Origin: Cytophagales bacterium
Lineage (GTDB): Bacteria > Bacteroidota > Bacteroidia > Cytophagales > 172606-1
Length of the DNA stretch: 64,000 nt
Direction of reading: 5' to 3'
Assembly (NCBI GenBank): GCA_030446715.1
Contig: JAUJMU010000003.1
Coordinates: 393,630-457,629, forward strand
A program made the translations under genes and the position numbers. The notes under the pieces are model-generated. The model searched no databases. It saw nothing but the letters and a program-made list of their open reading frames with translations, and was not told the origin of the DNA. Below, in pieces: positions 1 through 9,377 of this stretch; position 1 is the first letter of the stretch; each line of letters opens with the position of its first letter.

Positions 1-168
1 CTTGCCGTGGCGCTGATGATTCTGACGCTTTCTACCAGCTTTGTCGTGCGGCCAGAGGAAGCCGACGGCCGGATCAGGAGTATCAATGTGGACCGTGCTG
101 CCGAAAAATCACCGGGTGTACCCTCCACTCCTGCAGAAAAAACCCTTTCCGATACGACGAAGCAATAA
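1..168 (+). CDS. secG: C-terminal end of a membrane protein, probably preprotein translocase subunit SecG (partial)
   Basis: The reading frame is open from the window edge to a TAA at 166-168 and encodes 55 residues. A hydrophobic segment (LAVALMILTLSTSFVV) is followed by a charged, Ala/Pro/Ser/Thr-rich hydrophilic tail. That is the shape of the second transmembrane helix and C-terminal tail of Bacteroidota SecG, a small SecYEG translocon subunit. SecG is commonly encoded just upstream of groES in this phylum, and groES lies about 1 kb downstream here, which supports the call. The N-terminal half is outside the window, so another small membrane protein cannot be excluded. Confidence 0.5.
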   Translation, partial: LAVALMILTLSTSFVVRPEEADGRIRSINVDRAAEKSPGVPSTPAEKTLSDTTKQ

Positions 169-175
169 AGAGACA

Positions 176-232
176 GAACTCCCAAACAAAGAAAGGATGG
201 CCATAGGCTATCCTTTCTTTGTTTGGGAGTTC
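176..232. terminator. Bidirectional intrinsic terminator hairpin
   Basis: A 27-bp stem (176-202 pairing with 206-232, one G-U wobble) closes on a 3-nt ATA loop. It lies between two convergent genes, so it probably stops transcription from both sides. The arms are A-rich on the left and T-rich on the right. Confidence 0.85.
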
Positions 233-243
233 CTCTGCCTTGC

Positions 244-960
244 TCAGGTGGTGGTGCCGATGTATCTGACCAGCATCCTTTTGGCAATGGGCAGCAGGGT
301 TTCGTCGAGGGGACAGGAGATTTTGGCCTGAACCAGATACGTTGCCGGATTCGCCAGTTTCCGGTACTTGCGGGTCAGATCTACCTTTAAACTTTCAAAG
401 GTGACGCCGATTCCCCGGGGTACCGTCTCCAGAAAATACGTATGCACCCCTCTGAATTTTTCGTGGGCATTTTCAAAGAGGGTGATCTGGTACTGGTACA
501 CCTGGGTTTCTTTTTTCTCCGACTGGTTAACAAACAGGTAACCCTCATTGGGATACAGCGACGACAGGCCAACCGGCGTTATGTCCATGTGCTCCTCAAC
601 CAACTCATAAATGTCCTTTCCCTCCGTGAGCATATCTTTGAAATGAGGAATAGAATAAGTGATAATGCTTTCCAGTTCAGCCATGATCGAATCATCCTGC
701 ACAATCTTTTCGTAGGTAATATGGAGCCGCTCAAAATCGGCGCGGGAAATCTGCTGCGGAAAGTTTTCGTAAAGCAGCTTTTTGTTTTCTCTGATAGAGA
801 GCAGATTCTGGTAGTGAAACACCAGATCAGAAAGGTAAGGGTACAACTTTCTTTCCCGGAAGCTCCCCTTTACCTGCTGCGCGTAGGAAAGTAAAATGTA
901 CTTCTTGTACTCAAAATCAATCAAGCCTTCGGTAAGCCAGTCTTGTTTTAAGGTTCTCAT
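244..960 (-). CDS. Conserved hypothetical protein, 238 aa
   Basis: I do not recognise a named family. The protein is soluble-looking, with no signal peptide or transmembrane segment, and is rich in Tyr, Leu and charged residues. The N-terminal half is probably helical (MRTLKQDWLTEGLIDFEYKK onward). The C-terminal half has alternating hydrophobic residues that suggest beta strands (for example YQYQITLFENAHEKF). The start is the ATG at 958-960, facing groES across a shared 234-bp upstream region. Normal codon use and the strong terminator beyond its 3' end argue that it is a real gene. Function is unknown. Confidence 0.75.
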   Translation of the reverse strand: MRTLKQDWLTEGLIDFEYKKYILLSYAQQVKGSFRERKLYPYLSDLVFHYQNLLSIRENKKLLYENFPQQISRADFERLHITYEKIVQDDSIMAELESIITYSIPHFKDMLTEGKDIYELVEEHMDITPVGLSSLYPNEGYLFVNQSEKKETQVYQYQITLFENAHEKFRGVHTYFLETVPRGIGVTFESLKVDLTRKYRKLANPATYLVQAKISCPLDETLLPIAKRMLVRYIGTTT

Positions 961-984
961 AGTTTTACTTCGGTTTGTTTTAAT

Positions 985-1010
985 TTACAATTTTGCATTA
1001 CAATTTTGCA
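985..1010. repeat. Perfect 13-bp tandem duplication upstream of groES
   Basis: TTACAATTTTGCA occurs twice head to tail (985-997 and 998-1010) in the divergent region between the 238-aa gene and groES. It is AT-rich and could be part of either promoter. Confidence 0.8.
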
Positions 1011-1030
1011 GTATCTGCATCAGGTAACCG

Positions 1031-1093
1031 TGGCAGATTTACTACTCATGTCAGTTTTCTGCCACCTCTGACAGTAAAACTGCCACCTGTCAG
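1031..1093. promoter_or_regulatory. Array of CTGNCA/TGNCAG half-sites upstream of groES-groEL
   Basis: Six motifs of the type TGNCAG or CTGNCA fall within 63 bp: TGGCAG 1031, TGTCAG 1049, CTGCCA 1059, CTGACAG 1068, CTGCCA 1080 and CTGTCAG 1087. Two units, CTGCCACCTCTGACAG (1059-1074) and CTGCCACCTGTCAG (1080-1093), are near-copies spaced 21 bp apart, about two helical turns. There is no CIRCE element, so this is a candidate alternative heat-shock operator or activator site. The role is inferred. Confidence 0.45.
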
Positions 1094-1194
1094 GCTGGTA
1101 ATTGGCAAAAAAGAGCTTTTCAGGGGTTTTTAAGGGATTGGCACAAGAAATGCAGATTGCTCCCTCGGATTTTAACCACAAATCTTCATCCCTT

Positions 1195-1473
1195 ATGTCA
1201 AACGTTAGTATTAAGCCCCTTGCAGACAGAGTTCTGGTTGAGCCTGCTGCCGCTGAAGAAAAAACATCTTTTGGTATCATTATTCCTGACACCGCCAAGG
1301 AGAAGCCCCAGAAAGGTCAGGTTGTCGCCGTTGGGAACGGAAAGAAAGATGAGCCACTGACTGTTAAAGTAGGTGACACAGTTCTTTACGGAAAGTATGC
1401 CGGCACCGAAATCACGGTTGAAGGCAAAGAATACCTCATCATGCGCGAGTCTGACATTTTTGCAGTACTCTGA
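1195..1473 (+). CDS. groES: Co-chaperonin GroES (Hsp10)
   Basis: The 92-aa product has the full GroES fold signature. The N-terminus [12 protein letters not shown] is the first beta strands, followed by the mobile-loop region around [18 protein letters not shown] and the C-terminal strands [15 protein letters not shown] and [13 protein letters not shown]. GroES forms a heptameric lid on GroEL and assists ATP-driven protein folding in the cytoplasm. I chose the ATG at 1195 because it begins the conserved sequence; an open extension upstream to 1102 encodes unconserved residues across the promoter region. groEL follows 104 bp downstream, so they form the usual operon. Confidence 0.97.
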   Translation: MSNVSIKPLADRVLVEPAAAEEKTSFGIIIPDTAKEKPQKGQVVAVGNGKKDEPLTVKVGDTVLYGKYAGTEITVEGKEYLIMRESDIFAVL

Positions 1474-1544
1474 TCTGATCTTAAATGTTGAATGCCCCAT
1501 TTTTAGATTCAACAGCGCCCATTCCTTTCCCAATCTCCATTTAA

Positions 1545-3212
<1,668 letters not shown>

Positions 3213-3235
3213 TCATCATAATCCTCCAGATTAAC

Positions 3236-3266
3236 ATCCCCGGCACTTACTGTCGGGGATTTTTTT
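3236..3266 (+). terminator. Intrinsic terminator of groESL
   Basis: Stem ATCCCCG (3236-3242) pairs with CGGGGAT (3254-3260), followed by a T-tract at 3261-3266, 24 bases after the groEL stop. Confidence 0.85.
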
Positions 3267-3438
3267 ATTGTATCCGGTATCTGCGCAAAAGGAATCGCCG
3301 GTGAGATACTGACAATGGTGTCTGGTATTTGCAAAAAGCTGCCACAAGGCCGCTGGACTACGGCAAGGTTTGGTCTTACCGCAGATTACCACCATAGAAA
3401 GAATGAACACCGTTTTCTTAAATCAGCAGATTGGCCTG

Positions 3439-4884
3439 TCAGGCACCTTCTGCGTCACTGACAATGTAGCTGCGTTCCCTGATCCGGCCGGAGACCATAA
3501 AGAAGATCAGAACCGTGATGGTCATCAGGCCGACAAAGAACCAGAAATAAAGAGCACCTTCCAGTTGGGCAAAAAAACCGCCCGATGCAATGCTGTTGTT
3601 AACAATGCCCACAAACACATTGCCAATCGCAACCGTCAGCAGCCAGATTGCCGACATGGTACTCTTCATGGCTTTGGGTGAATGCGTGTAGGCGTATTCG
3701 AGGCCGGTAATGGAAACAAGCACTTCACCGGCGGACAGGATAAAGTAGGCCAGAATCTGCCACCAGATGGAAGGAGATGCCCCGGCGTCGATTCGTTGCT
3801 GGATCAGGGCAATGACCACGAACGACAGGGCCGTCAGGAAGAGTCCGGCCCCGATCCGGCGCAGCGGGGAAGTTTTAATGCCTGCCTTCTCAAAACCCGG
3901 ATAAATGAAATAAGTAAATATCGGAATCATGGTAAGCAGGAAGATCGGGTTCACAGTTTGAACCTGCTCGGGAAGCAGTGTGTAGCCAAACACGTTCAGA
4001 TCCATTTTAGTGGCCTGTAGTACCCACTCCGACAAACTCTGGTCCCACATGGCCCAGAAAATAGGAATAAAGGCAAAAACTGTAATCACATTGTACACGG
4101 CCTTCACTCCTTCTACTGAATCTTCGCGGAAGTTGCCTTTTGCCACATCGAGCCAGTGCTGCCCTTTCTGCTTTTTGCCCAGATTAGCCAGTGCATACAG
4201 GGAAATAAAAACAAAGTTGTTGCGCTGAATGCCGGATGGCGGCACCCGGCGGTACTTTTTACGGCCAAGCCAGAAAATAAGGGTCGCCAGCGCCATCAGA
4301 ATGCCCGGTACCCCAAATGCCCATGCCGGTCCGTAATAGCGATAAATGAGAGGAATCAGAATGGTAGAGACCACGGACCCGGCGTTGATACTGAAGTAGA
4401 ACCAGCCGTATACCTTAGACATCAGGTGCTGATTAGACTCATCAAACTGATCCCCGACGTTGGCCGAAACGCAGGATTTGATACCGCCAGCCCCGATTGC
4501 AATCAGAACCAGGCCAAAAGTGAAACCGGACAGATTGTTTTCAAACAACGCCAGGCACAGGTGACCGACACAATACACCATTGATATATACAGAATCACC
4601 CGGTATTTGCCGAAAAACCAGTCGGCCGCTAACCCTCCCAGCAAGGGCATTGTGTACGCCAGGGCTACAAAAAAATGCACCTGCTCATTGGCTTTGGCTT
4701 CGGAGACGGTCTGGAGGGCGGGGTTTAATGTGGGGTTGAAGAACTGGGCCACCAGGAACGTGACCAGGATGGACCGCATACCGTAGAAGCTGAATCTTTC
4801 GGCGGCTTCGTTGCCGATGATGTAAGGTATACTTTTGGGAAATACTCCCTTTTTTGGACTGCTAACCGTTTGAGTGGCTTCCAT
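3439..4884 (-). CDS. POT/PTR-family proton-dependent oligopeptide transporter
   Basis: The 481-aa product is a polytopic inner-membrane protein. The family signature ExxERFxxYG is present near residues 24-35 (NEAAERFSFYGMRSIL). The second PTR motif GGLAADWFFGKYRVIL lies after the second helix, with many further hydrophobic helices. Members are major facilitator transporters that import di- and tripeptides with protons. Bacterial members have 14 helices, consistent with the length. The gene is transcribed leftwards and ends close to the groEL terminator region. Substrate specificity cannot be read from the sequence. Confidence 0.92.
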   Translation of the reverse strand: MEATQTVSSPKKGVFPKSIPYIIGNEAAERFSFYGMRSILVTFLVAQFFNPTLNPALQTVSEAKANEQVHFFVALAYTMPLLGGLAADWFFGKYRVILYISMVYCVGHLCLALFENNLSGFTFGLVLIAIGAGGIKSCVSANVGDQFDESNQHLMSKVYGWFYFSINAGSVVSTILIPLIYRYYGPAWAFGVPGILMALATLIFWLGRKKYRRVPPSGIQRNNFVFISLYALANLGKKQKGQHWLDVAKGNFREDSVEGVKAVYNVITVFAFIPIFWAMWDQSLSEWVLQATKMDLNVFGYTLLPEQVQTVNPIFLLTMIPIFTYFIYPGFEKAGIKTSPLRRIGAGLFLTALSFVVIALIQQRIDAGASPSIWWQILAYFILSAGEVLVSITGLEYAYTHSPKAMKSTMSAIWLLTVAIGNVFVGIVNNSIASGGFFAQLEGALYFWFFVGLMTITVLIFFMVSGRIRERSYIVSDAEGA

Positions 4885-4947
4885 TCAATAAAAATTGACT
4901 CCCGTATTCGGTGAATCGTTAAAAATACGGCTAAAAATTGAACGCAG

Positions 4948-4955
4948 CAAATGTA
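4948..4955 (-). promoter_or_regulatory. Putative -7 promoter element of the POT transporter gene
   Basis: On the minus strand the sequence reads TACATTTGC, an exact match to the Bacteroidota -7 consensus TAnnTTTG, placing a start site about 58 bases before the ATG. No clear TTTG -33 element is at the expected distance. Confidence 0.4.
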
Positions 4956-4976
4956 AGGCTGGCTGGATGGTCATAC

Positions 4977-5096
4977 GGTTGAATGGCTGAATTGCTTGAT
5001 TGTTGCATTGCTGCATTGCTTGATTGTCAGATTGTCTGCTTCAAAAGGATAGTGCTGGTCAGTCAGACACCCCTTCAACCATATAACCATTCAACT
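4977..5096. repeat. Intergenic array of degenerate 8-bp units with an inverted end
   Basis: Eight consecutive octamers run from 4977: GGTTGAAT, GGCTGAAT, TGCTTGAT, TGTTGCAT, TGCTGCAT, TGCTTGAT, TGTCAGAT and TGTCTGCT (to 5040). After a 32-bp spacer the complement of the same unit appears on the other side (5073-5096, reading AGTTGAAT-GGTTATAT-GGTTGAAG on the minus strand). The right arm abuts the epimerase stop codon. A second locus of this type lies at 8903-8989. Confidence 0.6.
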
Positions 5097-6061
5097 TAAA
5101 TCCCCTGCCCGATGGCCTTGTCCCGCTGGCTGGGCGTCACGGAGCTGAAAGCAAACTTTTCCTTGAACCGGATCAATTCATCTCTCAGATCAGATTCCGG
5201 CAACGGGGCAATATACTGGCTCAGCCGGCCGTGCGGCTGGAGTTGAATTTCCTGCATGGTCAGATGCTGATTGATGAAAAGAAACTCCAGTGAGGGGAAA
5301 ACCTCACGCATGACTTCCACCAGATCAAGGAGTTGAATGTTTTTTTCCGTCAGGTTATAGGTGCCTGAAGGAACATCCAGCAGGGCGGTCTGCGCAAGGA
5401 TATGCACTAATTTATCAATATGTATAAATGACCGGTGTTGCCGCCCGTTGCCGTGAATCGAAATCCGGTTGTTGAAGTTGGCATCAAACATAAACCGGTT
5501 TACCACGCTGTCGAAACGCATACTGGGGCTATACCCGTAAACATTTCCGCAACGCAGAATTATTGCATTCTTACTCTCAAAAATCCGCTGCACGTGCGAC
5601 TCTCCGCGAAGCTTCGAAACACCGTAAAAAGTTTCCGGATGGGTCGTTGCCGACTCGTCGAGTAATTCTTTGGATGAACCATAAACGGCGGAACTGCTGG
5701 TGAATATCAGCTTTTTCACATCGCTTTCTTCCAGGGCATACACCAGTTCGGCGGTACCCCAGTGATTTACCTGCTCAAAAAAGTGGGAATCCGTGTTGTC
5801 GAAGGGCGTAGTGACTTTGGCGGCAAGGTGAAACACCACATCAATGTCCTTCAGAAACTTCCGGAGCTTGCGCGAGTCCAGCAGATCACCCATCACAAAC
5901 TGCACCTTGTCAGTTTCCATCCGGTGACCGATGAAGAGGTTGTAATTGGCCCGGCTCAGGTTATCGTACACCACAATGTGACTTACCTGCGGTAATGCAG
6001 TCAGGTGACGCACCAGTTCGGTACCAATGTATCCGGCTCCGCCGGTGATCAGAATTTTCAT
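5096..6061 (-). CDS. NAD-dependent epimerase/dehydratase (extended SDR)
   Basis: The 321-aa protein has the Rossmann nucleotide-binding motif GGAGYIG at residues 7-13. The active-site Ser cluster lies at 122-124 and the catalytic pair Tyr146/Lys150 in YGVSK. DNLSRANY early in the chain and FHLAAKVTTP near residue 77 are typical of UDP-glucose 4-epimerase-like sugar nucleotide enzymes. It probably interconverts or oxidises a nucleotide sugar in the cytoplasm, but the substrate is not identifiable. It is followed on the same strand by the POT gene, separated by the 8-bp repeat locus; cysH lies 70 bp upstream on the same strand. Confidence 0.85.
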   Translation of the reverse strand: MKILITGGAGYIGTELVRHLTALPQVSHIVVYDNLSRANYNLFIGHRMETDKVQFVMGDLLDSRKLRKFLKDIDVVFHLAAKVTTPFDNTDSHFFEQVNHWGTAELVYALEESDVKKLIFTSSSAVYGSSKELLDESATTHPETFYGVSKLRGESHVQRIFESKNAIILRCGNVYGYSPSMRFDSVVNRFMFDANFNNRISIHGNGRQHRSFIHIDKLVHILAQTALLDVPSGTYNLTEKNIQLLDLVEVMREVFPSLEFLFINQHLTMQEIQLQPHGRLSQYIAPLPESDLRDELIRFKEKFAFSSVTPSQRDKAIGQGI

Positions 6062-6131
6062 GAAAGTCCGGTTATGATTTACGAAATCACTATAGAATTA
6101 CCAGGGTAAAGAGGCCAAAAAAAAGCCCATT

Positions 6132-6788
6132 TCACTTACCGGCAAGCTCGGTATGCAGGCCGCATTCCGTTTTGTTTAATCCAAACCATCTTGCTTCCCG
6201 TTCGGTTATGTTCGGATCGAATTTTCGGGTACACGGCTCACAGCCAATACTGAGGTATCCCTGCATTTCCAGCGGGTGGCGCGGAATCCGGTGCTCTTTC
6301 AGGTAGGTTTCGATCATGCGGCCGGACCAGTCAAGCATGGGATGGAAACGGACAACGCCGTATTTTGCCGGTTGTTCGGTCTTCATGGCTTTCCGCACCG
6401 CACTTTGATCGGCCCGAACCCCGTTGATCCAAACATCGTACTTAGGCAGCAGGTTATCCAGGGGCTGCACCTTGTTGAGGTGGCAGCAGAAATCGGGATC
6501 TGACGCAAAAAGTAACTTTCCGCTGGCATCTTTCTGCATGTTACGGGGTACATCTGCGTATATGTCCTGAAGATTGAGACCCAGCAATTCTACAATCTGG
6601 TTGCGGAAGGCGATTGTCTCGGGAAAATGATAGCCGGTATTGATAAAATAAACCGGAATTGTCCGGTCAATCTGGCTCAGAATGTGCAGGAGTACAATGC
6701 TGTGCGTCTGAAACGACGAGGTAGTAAACAGCTTGAGCCCCCGCTCCCGGTACGCTTCAAGCTGCTTTTGAATCTGGGGTACTTCCAA
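6132..6788 (-). CDS. cysH: Adenylyl-sulfate (APS/PAPS) reductase, CysH family, iron-sulfur type
   Basis: The 218-aa product has the PP-loop-like start TTSSFQTHS near residues 22-30. Cys101-Cys102 and Cys183-x2-Cys186 form the Cys-Cys/Cys-x2-Cys set that ligates a [4Fe-4S] cluster in APS reductases. The catalytic cysteine is Cys209 in ECGLH. The enzyme reduces activated sulfate to sulfite in assimilatory sulfur metabolism, using thioredoxin. Presence of the cluster cysteines favours APS over PAPS as substrate. No ATP sulfurylase or sulfite reductase genes are nearby, so the rest of the pathway is elsewhere. It is divergent from the Omp85-like gene. Confidence 0.92.
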   Translation of the reverse strand: MEVPQIQKQLEAYRERGLKLFTTSSFQTHSIVLLHILSQIDRTIPVYFINTGYHFPETIAFRNQIVELLGLNLQDIYADVPRNMQKDASGKLLFASDPDFCCHLNKVQPLDNLLPKYDVWINGVRADQSAVRKAMKTEQPAKYGVVRFHPMLDWSGRMIETYLKEHRIPRHPLEMQGYLSIGCEPCTRKFDPNITEREARWFGLNKTECGLHTELAGK

Positions 6789-6832
6789 AATGAACGGGGT
6801 CTGAAATTTTATAGTTATTCTGTAATTAGTGA

Positions 6833-6840
6833 TAAATTTG
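6833..6840 (+). promoter_or_regulatory. Putative -7 promoter element for the Omp85-like gene
   Basis: TAAATTTG matches the -7 consensus TAnnTTTG and would give a leader of about 70 bases before the ATG at 6919. No good -33 element is visible. Confidence 0.3.
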
Positions 6841-6918
6841 CCCTTTGGGAAAAACAGAAAGCTTGCTATTCGCCCAAACGGTAAATATACATAAAGTGAG
6901 TAGAGCGCAAATACTGGA

Positions 6919-8850
6919 ATGGCAATTACCGGCAGAAGGATAGGGAGATACGTTTTGTTCTGGATCTGGTGGATTGGTTTAACTGCAATTCACCCGGCCC
7001 CTGGCCAGACCAGTCCGGATACCTTAACCAAAAAGGCGGTTGAGCGGGAAGAGAAAAGGCTTATACAGATCAATCAGGACAGTCAGGATTCATCACTTGT
7101 TTTTTACCAAAGGTTAAAGGAAAGACTATACAAGCGCCGGCTGACCCGCCAGTTGTACGATGCGCTTTTCAGGGAACCTTACCGCAAGCCTGTGACCCGG
7201 ACCCTCGAAAAGCCGGCAGATCCTTACCGGCGGTACAATGGCCGGTATGTTGGCGATATCCGCTATACGCGCCTCGACCCTTTTGGGCCCCGGGTGAACG
7301 ATACCCTGCGGAAACCCATGAACTGGGTGGAACGGACGGCTAACTCCCTCCACGCAACGACCCGGAAACACGTGATCCGGAAAAGCCTGCTTTTTAAAAA
7401 GGGGGATGTATTCAACTCATCCGAAATCAGTGACAACGAACGGATTCTCCGCCAGACGCCCAATTTGCTGGATTCCCGCATTTACGTCCTGCCCCGGCCG
7501 GATAACCGGGATACAGTGGATATACTCGTAGTTACGCAGGATGTACTGTCAATATCAGGCGGGATCAGCGGCGATACACGTTCGGCCTCACTTGATCTGA
7601 ATGAAAGTAATTTCTTCGGTTTTGGCCATGAACTACAGACCCGGACTACTTACCGGTCCCAGATCAACCCGCTTACCGATGCGCCGGTTGGCTGGGGCTT
7701 CCGGGGACTATACCGGATACCCTACATTGCCAACACCTTTGTCACCGGCCAGCTTGATTACATCCGGGAGTGGGATATCCGGCGGGAGGGATTGGTTCTC
7801 CGTCGGGAATTTCTGACTCCTGATATCCGGTACGCCGGAGGCCTTGAGTTAAGCCGGAACATGCGCCTTGTGCAGACTTATCCCCTGATCCCCGACAGCG
7901 CCAATGCACTGCAACCATTCAAATTCAAACTGATGGATGTCTGGCTCGGCCGGTCTTTCAGAATTAACTTCGGCAGCCCCGCCTTTCAGGAAAGATCCCG
8001 GCTGGTGGTTGCCATGCGGTCCAGCCATTACGATTTCTTCGACCGGCCGGTAGTGAGAGCGGATACCAATCAGATTCAGGAAGACCGTTCTCAGAACTTT
8101 TTCAGTTTCGGTCTTTCCACCCGCAATTACCTGCGCGATGTTCAGGTGTTCGGCTTTGGCCGCACGGAAGACATTCCGTACGGAAGCCTTTTTTCCGTCA
8201 CGGGTGGATTGGAAAGGAGTGAGTTCGACTATGCCTACTATGTGGGTGCCAAAGCCTCGCAGGGGCGATATTACAGTGGTTTTGGGTACATGCTCGGTAC
8301 CCTTGAATTCGGCAGTTTTCTAAGGGGGGGAAGTTGGGAACGGGGAGTGCTGCACGCAGGGGTTAACTACTTCAGCCGGCTCTTTTCTCTGCGGACAGCT
8401 CAGGTCCGGCAGTTTATTGATATCCGGTTTACCAAAGGCATCGGCCGCTTTGAACAGGAATTTATCGACATCAGCGGGCGGAACGGCATCCGGGGAATCG
8501 GCAGTGTGGCGCTGCGCGGCTCCAAGAGTCTGGTTGTGAACCTTGAAACGGTGGTTTTTACGCCTATCACCCTGCTGGGCTTTCAACTTGCGGGGTTCGT
8601 ATATGCTGATCTGGGCTTTATCACTCCGTCCGATGCCGGAATTTTTGACAGCGCTCCGTTTCAGGGATACGGGTTGGGATTACGGGTACGAAACGAAAAT
8701 CTCGCCTTTAATACTTTCCAGTTCAGGCTGGGCTTTTACCCCAATATTCCGGGAAACACGGCAATTTTCCGGACCGACTTCTCCGGTATTCCCCGGACCA
8801 GACTGCCCGATTTTACCATCAATGCGCCGGGAGTGGTACCTTTCCGGTAA
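6919..8850 (+). CDS. Omp85/BamA-like outer membrane protein with POTRA-like domain and beta-barrel
   Basis: The 643-aa protein begins with a signal peptide (MAITGRRIGRYVLFWIWW, cleavage near residue 30). A charged linker follows, then a POTRA-like domain at about 107-212 containing RKSLLFKKGDVFNSSEI and an ending strand DILVVTQDVL. The rest alternates polar and aromatic residues with many Gly and Tyr, as in a membrane beta-barrel. Omp85 proteins insert or secrete proteins at the outer membrane. It is shorter and has fewer POTRA domains than BamA, so it is a paralogue of unknown cargo. It stands alone, divergent from cysH. Confidence 0.75.
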   Translation: MAITGRRIGRYVLFWIWWIGLTAIHPAPGQTSPDTLTKKAVEREEKRLIQINQDSQDSSLVFYQRLKERLYKRRLTRQLYDALFREPYRKPVTRTLEKPADPYRRYNGRYVGDIRYTRLDPFGPRVNDTLRKPMNWVERTANSLHATTRKHVIRKSLLFKKGDVFNSSEISDNERILRQTPNLLDSRIYVLPRPDNRDTVDILVVTQDVLSISGGISGDTRSASLDLNESNFFGFGHELQTRTTYRSQINPLTDAPVGWGFRGLYRIPYIANTFVTGQLDYIREWDIRREGLVLRREFLTPDIRYAGGLELSRNMRLVQTYPLIPDSANALQPFKFKLMDVWLGRSFRINFGSPAFQERSRLVVAMRSSHYDFFDRPVVRADTNQIQEDRSQNFFSFGLSTRNYLRDVQVFGFGRTEDIPYGSLFSVTGGLERSEFDYAYYVGAKASQGRYYSGFGYMLGTLEFGSFLRGGSWERGVLHAGVNYFSRLFSLRTAQVRQFIDIRFTKGIGRFEQEFIDISGRNGIRGIGSVALRGSKSLVVNLETVVFTPITLLGFQLAGFVYADLGFITPSDAGIFDSAPFQGYGLGLRVRNENLAFNTFQFRLGFYPNIPGNTAIFRTDFSGIPRTRLPDFTINAPGVVPFR

Positions 8851-8902
8851 GAGGTTGCTGATTGTTGGTTTAATAAATGACTGTACTGATAAGGAAGGGT
8901 AT

Positions 8903-8989
8903 GGCTGAATGGTTAAATTGTTTAACTGTTGGAGGATCGTGAAGTGACCGTTCGGCCTGAAAACAATGCAACAATCCGGCCATTCAACC
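8903..8989. repeat. Second intergenic 8-bp-unit locus with inverted arms
   Basis: Plus-strand octamers GGCTGAAT, GGTTAAAT, TGTTTAAC and TGTTGGAG (8903-8934) face minus-strand octamers GGTTGAAT, GGCCGGAT and TGTTGCAT (8989-8966). The right end TTCAACCATATAAYCAT is shared with the locus at 4977-5096 (16 of 18 aligned bases match). TGTTGCAT also occurs in both loci. Confidence 0.6.
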
Positions 8990-9027
8990 ATATAATCATA
9001 ACAGTCAATACAACCAACAACTCCCTT

Positions 9028-9357
9028 ATGACCATTGAAGAAGCACAGAAACTGGTGGATGGCTGGATCACTACAACGGGGGTCCGATACTTTAATGAAC
9101 TGACTAACATGGCTATGCTCACCGAGGAAGTAGGCGAAGTGGCGCGGATCATTGCCCGGCAGTACGGTGAACAATCCTTCAAGGAATCGGACAAGGGAAA
9201 AAACCTTGCCGACGAACTGGCCGACGTGTTATTCGTGGTGATCTGCCTGGCAAATCAGACCGGCGTTAACCTGACGGATGCCCTGAACCGGAACCTTGAA
9301 AAGAAGAATGTCCGCGATGCGACCAGGCACCTGAATAATGAAAAACTGAAAGGCTGA
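9028..9357 (+). CDS. MazG-like nucleotide pyrophosphohydrolase
   Basis: The 109-aa protein carries the all-alpha NTP pyrophosphatase metal site. Glu33, Glu34 and Glu37 lie in TEEVGE, and Glu63 and Asp66 in DELAD, matching the ExxE-x12-28-ExxD pattern. Enzymes of this family hydrolyse (d)NTPs to NMP and pyrophosphate, often as house-cleaning activity. I start at the ATG at 9028 because the conserved helix begins there; the open frame extends upstream through the repeat locus but encodes low-quality sequence. It converges with comB. Confidence 0.9.
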   Translation: MTIEEAQKLVDGWITTTGVRYFNELTNMAMLTEEVGEVARIIARQYGEQSFKESDKGKNLADELADVLFVVICLANQTGVNLTDALNRNLEKKNVRDATRHLNNEKLKG

Positions 9358-9377
9358 GTAGAAAGGCTGAAACAAAC

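Noticed and set aside
1102-1194. N-terminal extension of GroES
   Set aside because: GroES starts at the ATG at 1195; the upstream codons are unconserved and lie directly beside the repeated regulatory region.
4991-5038. Possible CRISPR array
   Set aside because: The units are 8 bp, degenerate and without spacers; no cas genes are present.
8929-9027. N-terminal extension of the MazG-like protein
   Set aside because: It would run through the 8-bp repeat locus; the conserved helix begins at the ATG at 9028.
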